A DNA stretch of 27,920 nucleotides from an uncultured Lachnospiraceae bacterium (GTDB lineage: Bacteria; Bacillota; Clostridia; Lachnospirales; Lachnospiraceae), in the NCBI GenBank assembly GCA_934385475.1, contig CAKRPS010000033.1, forward strand, positions 1-27,920, read 5' to 3'. A program made the translations under genes and the position numbers. The notes under the pieces were generated by a model that saw only the letters and a list, made by a program, of their open reading frames with translations, was not told the DNA's origin and ran no database searches. This document shows positions 16,964 to 23,772 of this stretch, in pieces; the first letter of the stretch is position 1, and the number at the start of each line of letters is the position of its first letter.

Positions 16964-18136
16964 ATGATGAAAAATACAGCTCAGGTATTGAGAAAAAATA
17001 CCATGATATTTGTCCTGGTCCTGGTATTTCTCTTCTTTACAATCACGACTAAAGGACAGATGTTTACGGCATTAAATTTTAACGCATTGATTACACAGAA
17101 TGCTTATGTGTATATTCTGGCAACCGGTATGCTGATGTGTATGCTGACAGGTGGTAACATTGATCTTTCCTGCGGTTCCTTCGTATGCTTCATTGGAGCA
17201 ATCGGTGGTATCTGTATGGTGATCAAGGGTATGGGAACCGGAGTTTCCGTACTGATCATGTTGCTGGTTGGTATCGTATACGGTGCAGCTCTTGGTTTTG
17301 TCATTGCCTACATGAACATTCCGCCGTGGATTGCAACACTGGCAGGATATCTGGCATTCCGTGGATGGGGCACAGCGCTTCTGAGTGCAAACAGCTCCAC
17401 AGGAAGCATTGCACCGTTCCCGCAGGCCTACCTGAAGCTTTTCTCAGGCAAGGTCTTCGAGACACCGATCAATCAGATGAATATTCCCTGTCTGATCGTC
17501 GGCGTGGTAGTCAGCGTATTAGTAGTTGTTCTGAACATTGTAAACAGAAACAGCAGGATCAAGAAGGGCTATGAGGTAAGTTCCATGGCAGCCATGATTG
17601 CCAAATCCGTAATTTCCGTAGCGGTTATCCTGTTATTTGCCTATAAGCTTTCCATGGCAGGCGGTATTCCGACAGCACTGCTCTGGGTGGTAGCAATCGT
17701 CCTGATTTATGAATTTATTACTTCCAAGACTACGATAGGACGTTACTTCTATACGATAGGCGGCAATGCGGAAGCAACCAGACTTTCCGGTGTAGATACC
17801 AAGAAAATTATGTTCCTTGCCTATCTGAATATGGCAATCCTGACCGTTATCAGTGCCTTTACGGTTATCGCCAGATTCCAGGCGGCAAACTCTACAGCCG
17901 GTACAAACTACGAGATGGATGCAATTTCAGCCTGCGTAGTGGGCGGTGTATCTGCTTATGGTGGTTCCGGTTCCGTATTCGGCATGGTAATCGGCGCAAC
18001 ACTGATCGGTGTGATCAACCTTGGTATGAGCCTTATGGGTATTGATGCCAACTGGCAGAAGGTAATCAAGGGTGTCGTTCTTCTGGCGGCAGTTGTGTTT
18101 GAGATTATGAACAATAAGGATAAGACAAAAGACTGA
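16964..18136 (+). CDS. Multiple-monosaccharide ABC importer permease, second copy (MmsB/GguB type)
   Basis: A second, diverged MmsB-type permease of 390 residues. AAGGAGGG (16954-16961) precedes ATG 16964 by only 3 nt and ATG 16967 by 6, so initiation at 16967 (one residue shorter) is possible. The same landmarks are present: LATGMLMCMLTGGNIDLSCG, PPWIATLAGYLAFRG, TIGRYFYTIGGNAEATRLSG and VGGVSAYGGSGSVFGMVIGA. It is clearly paralogous to the gene 8 bp upstream, but the mid-protein loop (residues about 140-170) differs strongly. Both copies are intact, so they may form a heterodimer around one MmsA, or alternate. A strong terminator follows 18 bp later. Confidence 0.92.
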   Translation: MMKNTAQVLRKNTMIFVLVLVFLFFTITTKGQMFTALNFNALITQNAYVYILATGMLMCMLTGGNIDLSCGSFVCFIGAIGGICMVIKGMGTGVSVLIMLLVGIVYGAALGFVIAYMNIPPWIATLAGYLAFRGWGTALLSANSSTGSIAPFPQAYLKLFSGKVFETPINQMNIPCLIVGVVVSVLVVVLNIVNRNSRIKKGYEVSSMAAMIAKSVISVAVILLFAYKLSMAGGIPTALLWVVAIVLIYEFITSKTTIGRYFYTIGGNAEATRLSGVDTKKIMFLAYLNMAILTVISAFTVIARFQAANSTAGTNYEMDAISACVVGGVSAYGGSGSVFGMVIGATLIGVINLGMSLMGIDANWQKVIKGVVLLAAVVFEIMNNKDKTKD

Positions 18137-18154
18137 TCATTCTATAGTAGCTCT

Positions 18155-18200
18155 AAAACGGCTGCGGGCCCGCATATTTGCGGGCTCGTGGTCGTTTTTT
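18155..18200 (+). terminator. Strong rho-independent terminator of the importer operon
   Basis: GGGCCCGCA (18166-18174) pairs with TGCGGGCTC (18179-18187). The stem continues outward as 18159-18165 with 18188-18194, including G-T pairs, then A-T pairs into six T at 18195-18200. The loop is TATT. After it, 18201-18279 is AT-rich with no feature I can name. Confidence 0.93.
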
Positions 18201-18279
18201 AATAGATCTGGAAACGATTCAGAACCCCATTTGCAAATGTTAAATTTCTGTGAAAAAGTATAAAATCTTAAGGATTCCT

Positions 18280-18307
18280 TTGACATCTTTTTTTATTTCG
18301 ATACAAT
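18280..18307 (+). promoter_or_regulatory. Sigma-A promoter of the exporter operon
   Basis: TTGACA (18280-18285, perfect -35) and TACAAT (18302-18307) are 16 bp apart. Transcription should start near 18314, so the whole leader at 18345-18452 would be transcribed. A short hairpin, TTTTCC (18322-18327) with GGAAAA (18339-18344), lies between. It is not conserved before the second leader copy. Confidence 0.8.
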
Positions 18308-18344
18308 AAAAGGTAGGCGTTTTTTCCGAAATGAAGTAGGAAAA

Positions 18345-18452
18345 GTGTGGGAAATCCATACATCAAAGATTTCTTACACGCGGGTTTGTGTCTGTGCGCA
18401 CTTGATACAAAACCGGCATGCACAAAGAGCGTGCGCAGAAATGAGGAATACT
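18345..18452 (+). promoter_or_regulatory. Conserved structured RNA leader, copy A (exporter operon)
   Basis: A 108-nt leader that recurs at 22151. P1: 18345-18356 pairs with 18368-18379 (12 bp, 11-nt loop). P2: TTTGTGTC (18385-18392) pairs with GATACAAA (18404-18411) around an 11-nt loop. P3: GCATGC (18416-18421) pairs with GCGTGC (18429-18434). The P2 loop GCGCAC (18396-18401) is also complementary to GTGCGC (18431-18436), which would exclude P3. The 3' end, 18424-18447, is identical to copy B and contains the GAGG (18443-18446) that serves ATG 18453. An 8-codon ORF (18418-18444, MHKERAQK) ends in TGA overlapping that GAGG. It is not a riboswitch class I recognise. Confidence 0.75.
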
Positions 18453-20204
18453 ATGCTGAAAACGATTTTGGCGAATGTGAAAGAATTTAAAAAAGATTCT
18501 ATTCTGACGCCGGTTTTTATGATTTTAGAAGTTATTTTTGAGACGGCAATTCCCTTTCTGATGGCATCCATCATTGACGACGGTGTGGAGGCCGGCAATA
18601 TGCAGCATATCTATACGGTGGGTGCGATCATGATATTGGCGGCACTTTGCGGTTTGTTCAGCGGCATTATGGGAGGAAAATACGGGGCAAAAGCTTCAAC
18701 AGGCTTTGCGAGAAACCTGCGGCAGGCAATGTTTGAGAGAATCCAGACCTTTTCGTTTGCCAATCTGGATAAGTTCAGCACGGCAAGTCTGGTAACGAGA
18801 CTGACGACGGATGTCTCCAATGTACAGATGGGATATCAGATGGTGCTGCGTATGTGCTTTCGGGCTCCGCTCAGCCTGATCTGTGCGATGGTGATGGCAT
18901 TTGTGATCAATGCGAAGCTTGCCAGCATTTATCTGATTGCGGTTATCATTCTGGGATTTGCACTCTTCTTTATCATCAAGGGTGCCATGAAATACTTTAA
19001 ACAGGCATTTCCCAAGTATGATGAACTGAATGCTTCCGTACAGGAAAATGTCAGCGCGATCCGCGTGGTGAAGGCTTATGTACGTGAGGATTATGAGACA
19101 GGCAAGCTAAAGACGGCCAGCCAGAAGATATACGATATTTTTTCCAAGGCAGAAAAGAGTGTCATCTTAAACAACCCGGTCATGATGACGGCTGTGTATG
19201 GATGTATCCTTCTGCTTAGCTGGCTGGGGGCAAAATCCATTGTACACGGAACGCTGACAACAGGCGAGCTTATGAGTCTTCTGGCATACTGTATGAACAT
19301 TCTGATGAGTCTTATGATGCTCTCCATGGTTTTCGTTATGATCAGTATGGGGCAGGCCAGTCTGGAGCGTATCTATGAGGTGCTGACAGAGGAGAGCGAC
19401 CTTGCAGACCCTGCAGATCCGATCATGGCAGTGCCAAACGGCGATATCGAGTTTCAGCATGTAGAGTTTGCATATAATAAGGAAAGCAAAGAGTCTGTCC
19501 TGCACGATATCAATCTGAAGATCAAGGCAGGAGAGACGATCGGCATCATCGGCGGAACCGGCAGCGCGAAGACGAGTCTGGTCAATCTCATCAGCCGACT
19601 GTATGATGTGACGGGAGGTGCCGTATATGTCGGAGGGCATGATGTACGTTCGTATGACATGGAAGTTTTGAGAAACGAGGTCTCTGTGGTTTTACAGAAA
19701 AATGTCCTTTTCTCCGGCAGCATTCTGGATAACCTGCGCTGGGGTGATGAGCATGCCACAGAGGAGGAATGCAGACGTGCCTGCAAGCTTGCCTGTGCGG
19801 ATGAGTTTATCGAGAAGATGCCGGGGGGGTATCAGACGCATATCGAGCAGGGAGGTACCAATGTATCCGGTGGACAGAAGCAGAGGCTTTGCATCGCGAG
19901 GGCGCTTTTGAAGAAACCGAAGATTCTGATCCTGGATGACAGCACCAGTGCGGTGGATACCGCTACGGACGCAAAGATCCGGAAAGCCTTTATCGAAGAG
20001 ATTCCGGAGACGACCAAACTGATCATTGCACAGAGGATTTCCAGTGTGAAGGATGCAGACCGCATCATCGTAATGGATGACGGACGTGTAAATGGATACG
20101 GAACTCACGAAGAATTGATGGCAAATAATGAAATTTACCGCGAGGTATATGAGTCGCAGACAAAGGGCGGCGGAGATTTCGATGAAAAGGCAGGTGAAGC
20201 ATAA
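18453..20204 (+). CDS. ABC exporter half-transporter with degenerate ATPase site (heterodimer subunit 1)
   Basis: Half-transporter of 583 residues: an exporter-type membrane domain (about 1-310, six helices) and one nucleotide-binding domain. ATG 18453 is chosen because GAGG sits 6 nt upstream with the same spacing as in the second leader copy. The in-frame extension to GTG 18345 is just the RNA leader. ATPase motifs: Walker A GGTGSAKT (Ala for the last Gly), signature VSGGQ, Walker B LILDDSTSAVD with Asp where the catalytic Glu belongs, and Gln in the H-loop (IIAQRISS). These replacements mark the non-catalytic partner in heterodimers such as TM287/288 and BmrCD. The partner gene overlaps by 1 nt (TAATG). 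Substrate unknown; drug or peptide export is likely. Confidence 0.93.
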   Translation: MLKTILANVKEFKKDSILTPVFMILEVIFETAIPFLMASIIDDGVEAGNMQHIYTVGAIMILAALCGLFSGIMGGKYGAKASTGFARNLRQAMFERIQTFSFANLDKFSTASLVTRLTTDVSNVQMGYQMVLRMCFRAPLSLICAMVMAFVINAKLASIYLIAVIILGFALFFIIKGAMKYFKQAFPKYDELNASVQENVSAIRVVKAYVREDYETGKLKTASQKIYDIFSKAEKSVILNNPVMMTAVYGCILLLSWLGAKSIVHGTLTTGELMSLLAYCMNILMSLMMLSMVFVMISMGQASLERIYEVLTEESDLADPADPIMAVPNGDIEFQHVEFAYNKESKESVLHDINLKIKAGETIGIIGGTGSAKTSLVNLISRLYDVTGGAVYVGGHDVRSYDMEVLRNEVSVVLQKNVLFSGSILDNLRWGDEHATEEECRRACKLACADEFIEKMPGGYQTHIEQGGTNVSGGQKQRLCIARALLKKPKILILDDSTSAVDTATDAKIRKAFIEEIPETTKLIIAQRISSVKDADRIIVMDDGRVNGYGTHEELMANNEIYREVYESQTKGGGDFDEKAGEA

Positions 20205-22105
20205 TGCCAGGACCAAGAGGAAGAATGCCAATGAAGGGGCAGAAGATTGAAAACCCAGGCAAAATTTTTAAGAGACTGATCGGCTATGTGGCCAAAAGCT
20301 ACGGAATTCATCTGATTGCTGTGGCAGTCCTGATCTTTGTCAGCGTGCTGATGAGTGTGCAGGGAACTTTGTTTTTGCAGAGACTGATCGATGATTATAT
20401 TACACCGATGCTGGGAGCGCAGACACCGGATTTCGGACCGCTTGCCCGTGCCATTTTAAAGATGGCCTGCCTGTATGCGATCGGTATTGCGGCATCTTAT
20501 CTGTATAATCTGCTCATGGTGTACGTGACGCAGGGAACGCTGCGGAATCTCCGGAATGATCTGTTTTCCCATATGGAGAAACTGCCGATCAAATATTTTG
20601 ATACCCACTCCCACGGAGATATCATGTCGGTCTATACGAACGACGCAGATACTCTGAGACAGATGATCAGCCAGAGCCTTCCACAGGTGTTTAACAGTGC
20701 CATTACGATCGTGAGTGTTCTGATCAGCATGATCATTCTGAGTATACCGCTTACGGTTGTGACGCTGCTGATGGTCGGTATCATGCTGGCTGCGACCAAG
20801 AAGGTGGCAGGGCTGAGTGGGAAATACTTCTTACAGCAGCAACAGGATCTTGGTAAGGTAAACGGCTTTATCGAAGAGATGATGAATGGCCAGAAGGTTG
20901 TAAAGGTATTCTGCCATGAGGAAAAAAATATAGAGCAGTTCAGGGAACTGAACGACAAGTTATATGACAGCGCCAACAATGCAAACTATCTGGTAAATAT
21001 CGTAGGGCCTGTGAATGCACAGCTTGGAAATGTCAGCTATGTCGTCTGTGCCATTGTGGGCGGTGCTCTGGCCCTGTCCGGTATCTCAGGACTTTCGCTG
21101 GGATCGCTTGCAAGCTTTCTGACTTTTAACAAGAGCTTTAACATGCCGATCAACCAGGTGAGCCAGCAGTTTAACTCCGTGGTGATGGCGTTAGCAGGTG
21201 CCGAGAGAATTTTCCGAATGATGGATGAAATGCCGGAGGCAGATGAAGGCTATGTGACGCTTGTGAATGTTCGGAAGGAGAACGGAGTTCTGAAAGAGAG
21301 CGAGGAGAGAACCGGACGCTGGGCATGGAGACATGAGCATCAGGCAGACCACTCCGTAGATTATGTGGAGCTGAAGGGCGATGTTGTCTTTGAAAATGTA
21401 GACTTTGGCTATAACGATGAAAAGATCGTTCTCCATGAGGTGAATCTGTACGCACAGCCGGGACAGAAGATTGCCTTTGTAGGATCGACCGGTGCCGGAA
21501 AGACGACGATCACGAACCTGATCAACCGTTTCTACGACATACAGGATGGAAAGATCCGCTACGACGGAATCAATGTCAATAAGATCAAAAAGGCTGACCT
21601 TCGGAGATCACTTGGTATCGTATTGCAGGATACGCACCTGTTTACCGGAACCGTTATGGACAATATTAAGTTCGGTAAGCTGGATGCGACAGAGGAAGAG
21701 GTGGTAAAGGCGGCAAAGCTTGCCAACGCGGACGGCTTTATCCGGCATCTGCCGGACGGCTACCAGACCATGCTGACAGGAGACGGAGCAAATCTCAGTC
21801 AGGGACAGCGACAGCTTCTGGCAATCGCAAGAGCGGCGATCGCAGACCCGCCGGTACTGATTCTGGATGAGGCGACCAGCTCGATCGATACCAGAACGGA
21901 ACGGATCGTACAGGATGGTATGGATAAGCTGATGAAGGGAAGAACGACCTTCGTGATTGCACATCGGCTTTCTACAGTCCAAAATTCCGACTGTATCATG
22001 GTGTTGGAACAGGGACGCATTATCGAGCGCGGTACGCATGACCAGCTGATCGAAGAGCAGGGAAGATATTATCAGCTCTATACCGGAAATGCAATCGCAC
22101 AGTAA
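20204..22105 (+). CDS. ABC exporter half-transporter with canonical ATPase site (heterodimer subunit 2)
   Basis: Half-transporter of 633 residues, partner of the preceding gene and translationally coupled to it (TAATG overlap; AGGTGA about 6 nt upstream). The N-terminus begins with a short Pro/Gly/Arg-rich tail (MPGPRGRMPM). Six helices span about residues 25-330. A linker of about 40 residues containing TGRWAWRHEH joins the ATPase domain. Motifs are canonical: Walker A GSTGAGKTT, Q-loop VLQDTHLF, signature LSQGQ, Walker B LILDEATSSID with the catalytic Glu, and His in the H-loop (IAHRLSTV). With subunit 1 this makes one active and one degenerate site. No terminator is visible before the second leader 45 bp downstream, so read-through into the phosphorelay genes is possible. 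Confidence 0.94.
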   Translation: MPGPRGRMPMKGQKIENPGKIFKRLIGYVAKSYGIHLIAVAVLIFVSVLMSVQGTLFLQRLIDDYITPMLGAQTPDFGPLARAILKMACLYAIGIAASYLYNLLMVYVTQGTLRNLRNDLFSHMEKLPIKYFDTHSHGDIMSVYTNDADTLRQMISQSLPQVFNSAITIVSVLISMIILSIPLTVVTLLMVGIMLAATKKVAGLSGKYFLQQQQDLGKVNGFIEEMMNGQKVVKVFCHEEKNIEQFRELNDKLYDSANNANYLVNIVGPVNAQLGNVSYVVCAIVGGALALSGISGLSLGSLASFLTFNKSFNMPINQVSQQFNSVVMALAGAERIFRMMDEMPEADEGYVTLVNVRKENGVLKESEERTGRWAWRHEHQADHSVDYVELKGDVVFENVDFGYNDEKIVLHEVNLYAQPGQKIAFVGSTGAGKTTITNLINRFYDIQDGKIRYDGINVNKIKKADLRRSLGIVLQDTHLFTGTVMDNIKFGKLDATEEEVVKAAKLANADGFIRHLPDGYQTMLTGDGANLSQGQRQLLAIARAAIADPPVLILDEATSSIDTRTERIVQDGMDKLMKGRTTFVIAHRLSTVQNSDCIMVLEQGRIIERGTHDQLIEEQGRYYQLYTGNAIAQ

Positions 22106-22150
22106 ATAGGAATATTTTGTCCCGACTATATGATTTCGTGCAGAAGAATA

Positions 22151-22259
22151 GTGTGAAAAATCCATATACGGAAGATTTTTCACACGCGAGATTTGTGTCT
22201 GCGCGCACTTGACACAAACTTGGCATGCGCAAAGAGCGTGCGCAGAAATGAGGATTAAA
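22151..22259 (+). promoter_or_regulatory. Conserved structured RNA leader, copy B (HD-GYP operon)
   Basis: Second copy of the 18345 leader. P1: 22151-22162 pairs with 22174-22185, twelve Watson-Crick pairs. It differs from copy A at three pairs (G-T to G-C, G-T to A-T, G-C to A-T), all keeping pairing. P2: TTTGTGTC (22192-22199) with GACACAAA (22211-22218), one change from G-T to G-C. P3: GCATGC (22223-22228) with GCGTGC (22236-22241). Loop GCGCAC (22203-22208) is complementary to GTGCGC (22238-22243). The 8-codon ORF 22225-22251 reads MRKERAQK and ends at the GAGG (22250-22253) that serves ATG 22260. No convincing promoter is seen in the 45 bp before it. Confidence 0.75.
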
Positions 22260-23378
22260 ATGAGAAATAAGACTCTGATCGTTGATGATGTCGAATTGAA
22301 CAGAGAGATCCTGGCGGTGGCTATTGGAGATGTCTACTCTGTGCTGGAAGCCTCGGACGGGGAAGAGGCTATGAACATGCTGAAAGAGCATGGAGACATG
22401 ATAGCGGTTATCCTGCTAGACCTGATCATGCCGAAGGTGGATGGGTACGAGGTCCTAAAGTTTATGAAGCAGGAGGGGCTCATGGAGCACATCCCGGTCA
22501 TTGTCATCAGTGCGGAGGCAAGAATGGAAGCAGAGAGGGAATGTCTTTCCCTTGGCGTGTCGGATTTTATCCGTAAACCCTTTGACAGTGCAATCGTCCG
22601 CAGCAGAGTCAAAAATACCGCTGATCTTTTTATGTACAAAAACCAGCTGGAGGACAAGGTAAGAATACAGACACAGAACCTGCAGCGGCAGAATAAGCTT
22701 TTGAGACAGCAGGCAGAGACGATCAAGAAAAATAATGAGAAGATCATCGATGTGCTCGGTACTGTGGTAGAATACCGTAATCTGGAGAGCGGCGAGCATA
22801 TCAAGCGGGTGAAGGGCTTTACCAGAATCCTGGCAGAAAAGGCCGCCGCAAGATATCCGGAATACAACCTGACCCAGGAGAGGATCGATATACTGGTAGC
22901 GGCAAGTGCACTTCATGATATTGGCAAGATTACGATCAAGGACAGTGTACTGTTGAAGCCGGGGCGGCTGGACAAGGATGAATTTGAGTATATGAAGACA
23001 CATACGGTGAAAGGCTGTGAAATATTGGAGCAGATTGACGGCGCATGGGACAGCGAGTATGCCAGAGTCAGCCATATTATATGCAGATATCACCACGAGA
23101 GATATGATGGAAAGGGGTATCCGGACGGTCTGGTAGGAGAAGAGATACCCATTGAAGCACAGCTTGTGTCAATTGCGGATGTGTATGATGCGCTTGTCAG
23201 CAAGAGAGTGTATAAGAATGCGATTGAAAAGGACAAGGCGTACCATATGATCCTGGATGGGGAATGCGGAGCCTTTTCTCCGAAACTGATGGAGTGCTTC
23301 CGGTATTCAAAGCAGGAATTTGAAGAACTGGCCGAACGATATGAGATGACATCGGAGCAAAACAAAGAGCGTGCGTAG
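22260..23378 (+). CDS. Response regulator with HD-GYP output domain (probable c-di-GMP phosphodiesterase)
   Basis: Response regulator of 372 residues. ATG 22260 follows GAGG by 6 nt; the longer in-frame ORF from 22209 is leader RNA. Receiver domain about 1-120: acidic pair D9/D10, phospho-acceptor D54 (ILLDLIMPK), K106 (IRKPF). A coiled coil follows (about 127-165). The HD-GYP domain (about 165-360) has H180, H219/D220 with G222/K223 (ALHDIGK), H278/H279 and D283-P288 (YHHERYDGKGYP). The full motif set suggests active hydrolysis of cyclic di-GMP or a related dinucleotide. The last codons (NKERA, stop) lie in the third copy of the leader's 24-nt end. It is probably the final acceptor of the phosphorelay encoded with it. 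Confidence 0.94.
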   Translation: MRNKTLIVDDVELNREILAVAIGDVYSVLEASDGEEAMNMLKEHGDMIAVILLDLIMPKVDGYEVLKFMKQEGLMEHIPVIVISAEARMEAERECLSLGVSDFIRKPFDSAIVRSRVKNTADLFMYKNQLEDKVRIQTQNLQRQNKLLRQQAETIKKNNEKIIDVLGTVVEYRNLESGEHIKRVKGFTRILAEKAAARYPEYNLTQERIDILVAASALHDIGKITIKDSVLLKPGRLDKDEFEYMKTHTVKGCEILEQIDGAWDSEYARVSHIICRYHHERYDGKGYPDGLVGEEIPIEAQLVSIADVYDALVSKRVYKNAIEKDKAYHMILDGECGAFSPKLMECFRYSKQEFEELAERYEMTSEQNKERA

Positions 23379-23391
23379 AAATGAGGATAAT
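23364..23391 (+). repeat. Third copy (partial) of the leader 3' end, at the HD-GYP/HPt junction
   Basis: 23364-23387 matches the 24-nt 3' end of leaders A and B at 23 of 24 positions. The single change (C to T at 23376) creates the TAG stop of the HD-GYP gene. GAGG (23383-23386) serves ATG 23392 with a 5-nt gap. The upstream hairpins P1 and P2 are absent. The frame encoding KERA is the same as in the 8-codon ORFs of the full leaders. Confidence 0.8.
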
Positions 23392-23739
23392 ATGACTATT
23401 AAAGAATGCTATGAACAGATGGGGGCAGACTATGAGGATGTCCTGCGCAGACTGGGCAGCGAGCAGATGGTGGAGCGGTTTGCCCTGAAATTTTTAGAGG
23501 AAAAGACTTTTGATCATTTAAAGGAAGCACTCGGGAGGAAAGATGCCGAGGAGGCATTTTGTGCAGCGCATACACTCAAAGGAATCTGCCTGAATCTTGG
23601 GTTCAATAACCTTTTTACAGTCAGCTCTGAACTAACGGAAAAGCTCAGACCCAGAGAAATAGAAGGCAGTGAAGAGCTTTTTTGGAAGGTGCAGGAGCAG
23701 TATGACATCACGATACAGGCGCTGAAGAGTCTGGGATAA
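23392..23739 (+). CDS. Stand-alone HPt phosphotransfer protein
   Basis: Small all-helical histidine phosphotransfer protein of 115 residues. ATG 23392 follows GAGG in the repeat element; the GTG at 23371 overlaps the upstream gene and lacks such a site. The active-site motif is FCAAHTLKGICLNLGF with phospho-acceptor H60. HPt proteins pass phosphate between receiver domains. The hybrid kinase downstream ends in two receivers and has no HPt domain of its own, and the upstream gene encodes a receiver with an output domain, so this protein should bridge the two. The kinase gene begins 33 bp after its stop. Confidence 0.93.
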   Translation: MTIKECYEQMGADYEDVLRRLGSEQMVERFALKFLEEKTFDHLKEALGRKDAEEAFCAAHTLKGICLNLGFNNLFTVSSELTEKLRPREIEGSEELFWKVQEQYDITIQALKSLG

Positions 23740-23772
23740 AGACACGATTTTGAGAGCGAGAGGAAATTGCCG

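Noticed and set aside
18345..18452. 36-residue N-terminal extension of exporter subunit 1
   Set aside because: The stretch is the conserved RNA leader. The Cys/Arg-rich translation is a by-product; the similar HAQRACAEMR before the HD-GYP protein results from the shared RNA and is out of place for both protein families.
18345..18452. Leader as a c-di-GMP riboswitch, suggested by the downstream HD-GYP gene
   Set aside because: The conserved GEMM-I core bases and paired tetraloop/receptor layout are not present, and I could not fit the c-di-GMP-II pattern. A covariance-model scan would settle it.
22106..22150. Promoter for the HD-GYP operon (TTGTCC and TATGAT)
   Set aside because: The spacing between the candidate boxes is only 6 bp and no alternative pair is convincing; transcription may continue from the exporter operon.
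22209..22259. 17-residue N-terminal extension of the HD-GYP regulator
   Set aside because: Same reason as for the exporter: it is leader sequence, and the receiver domain begins normally at ATG 22260.
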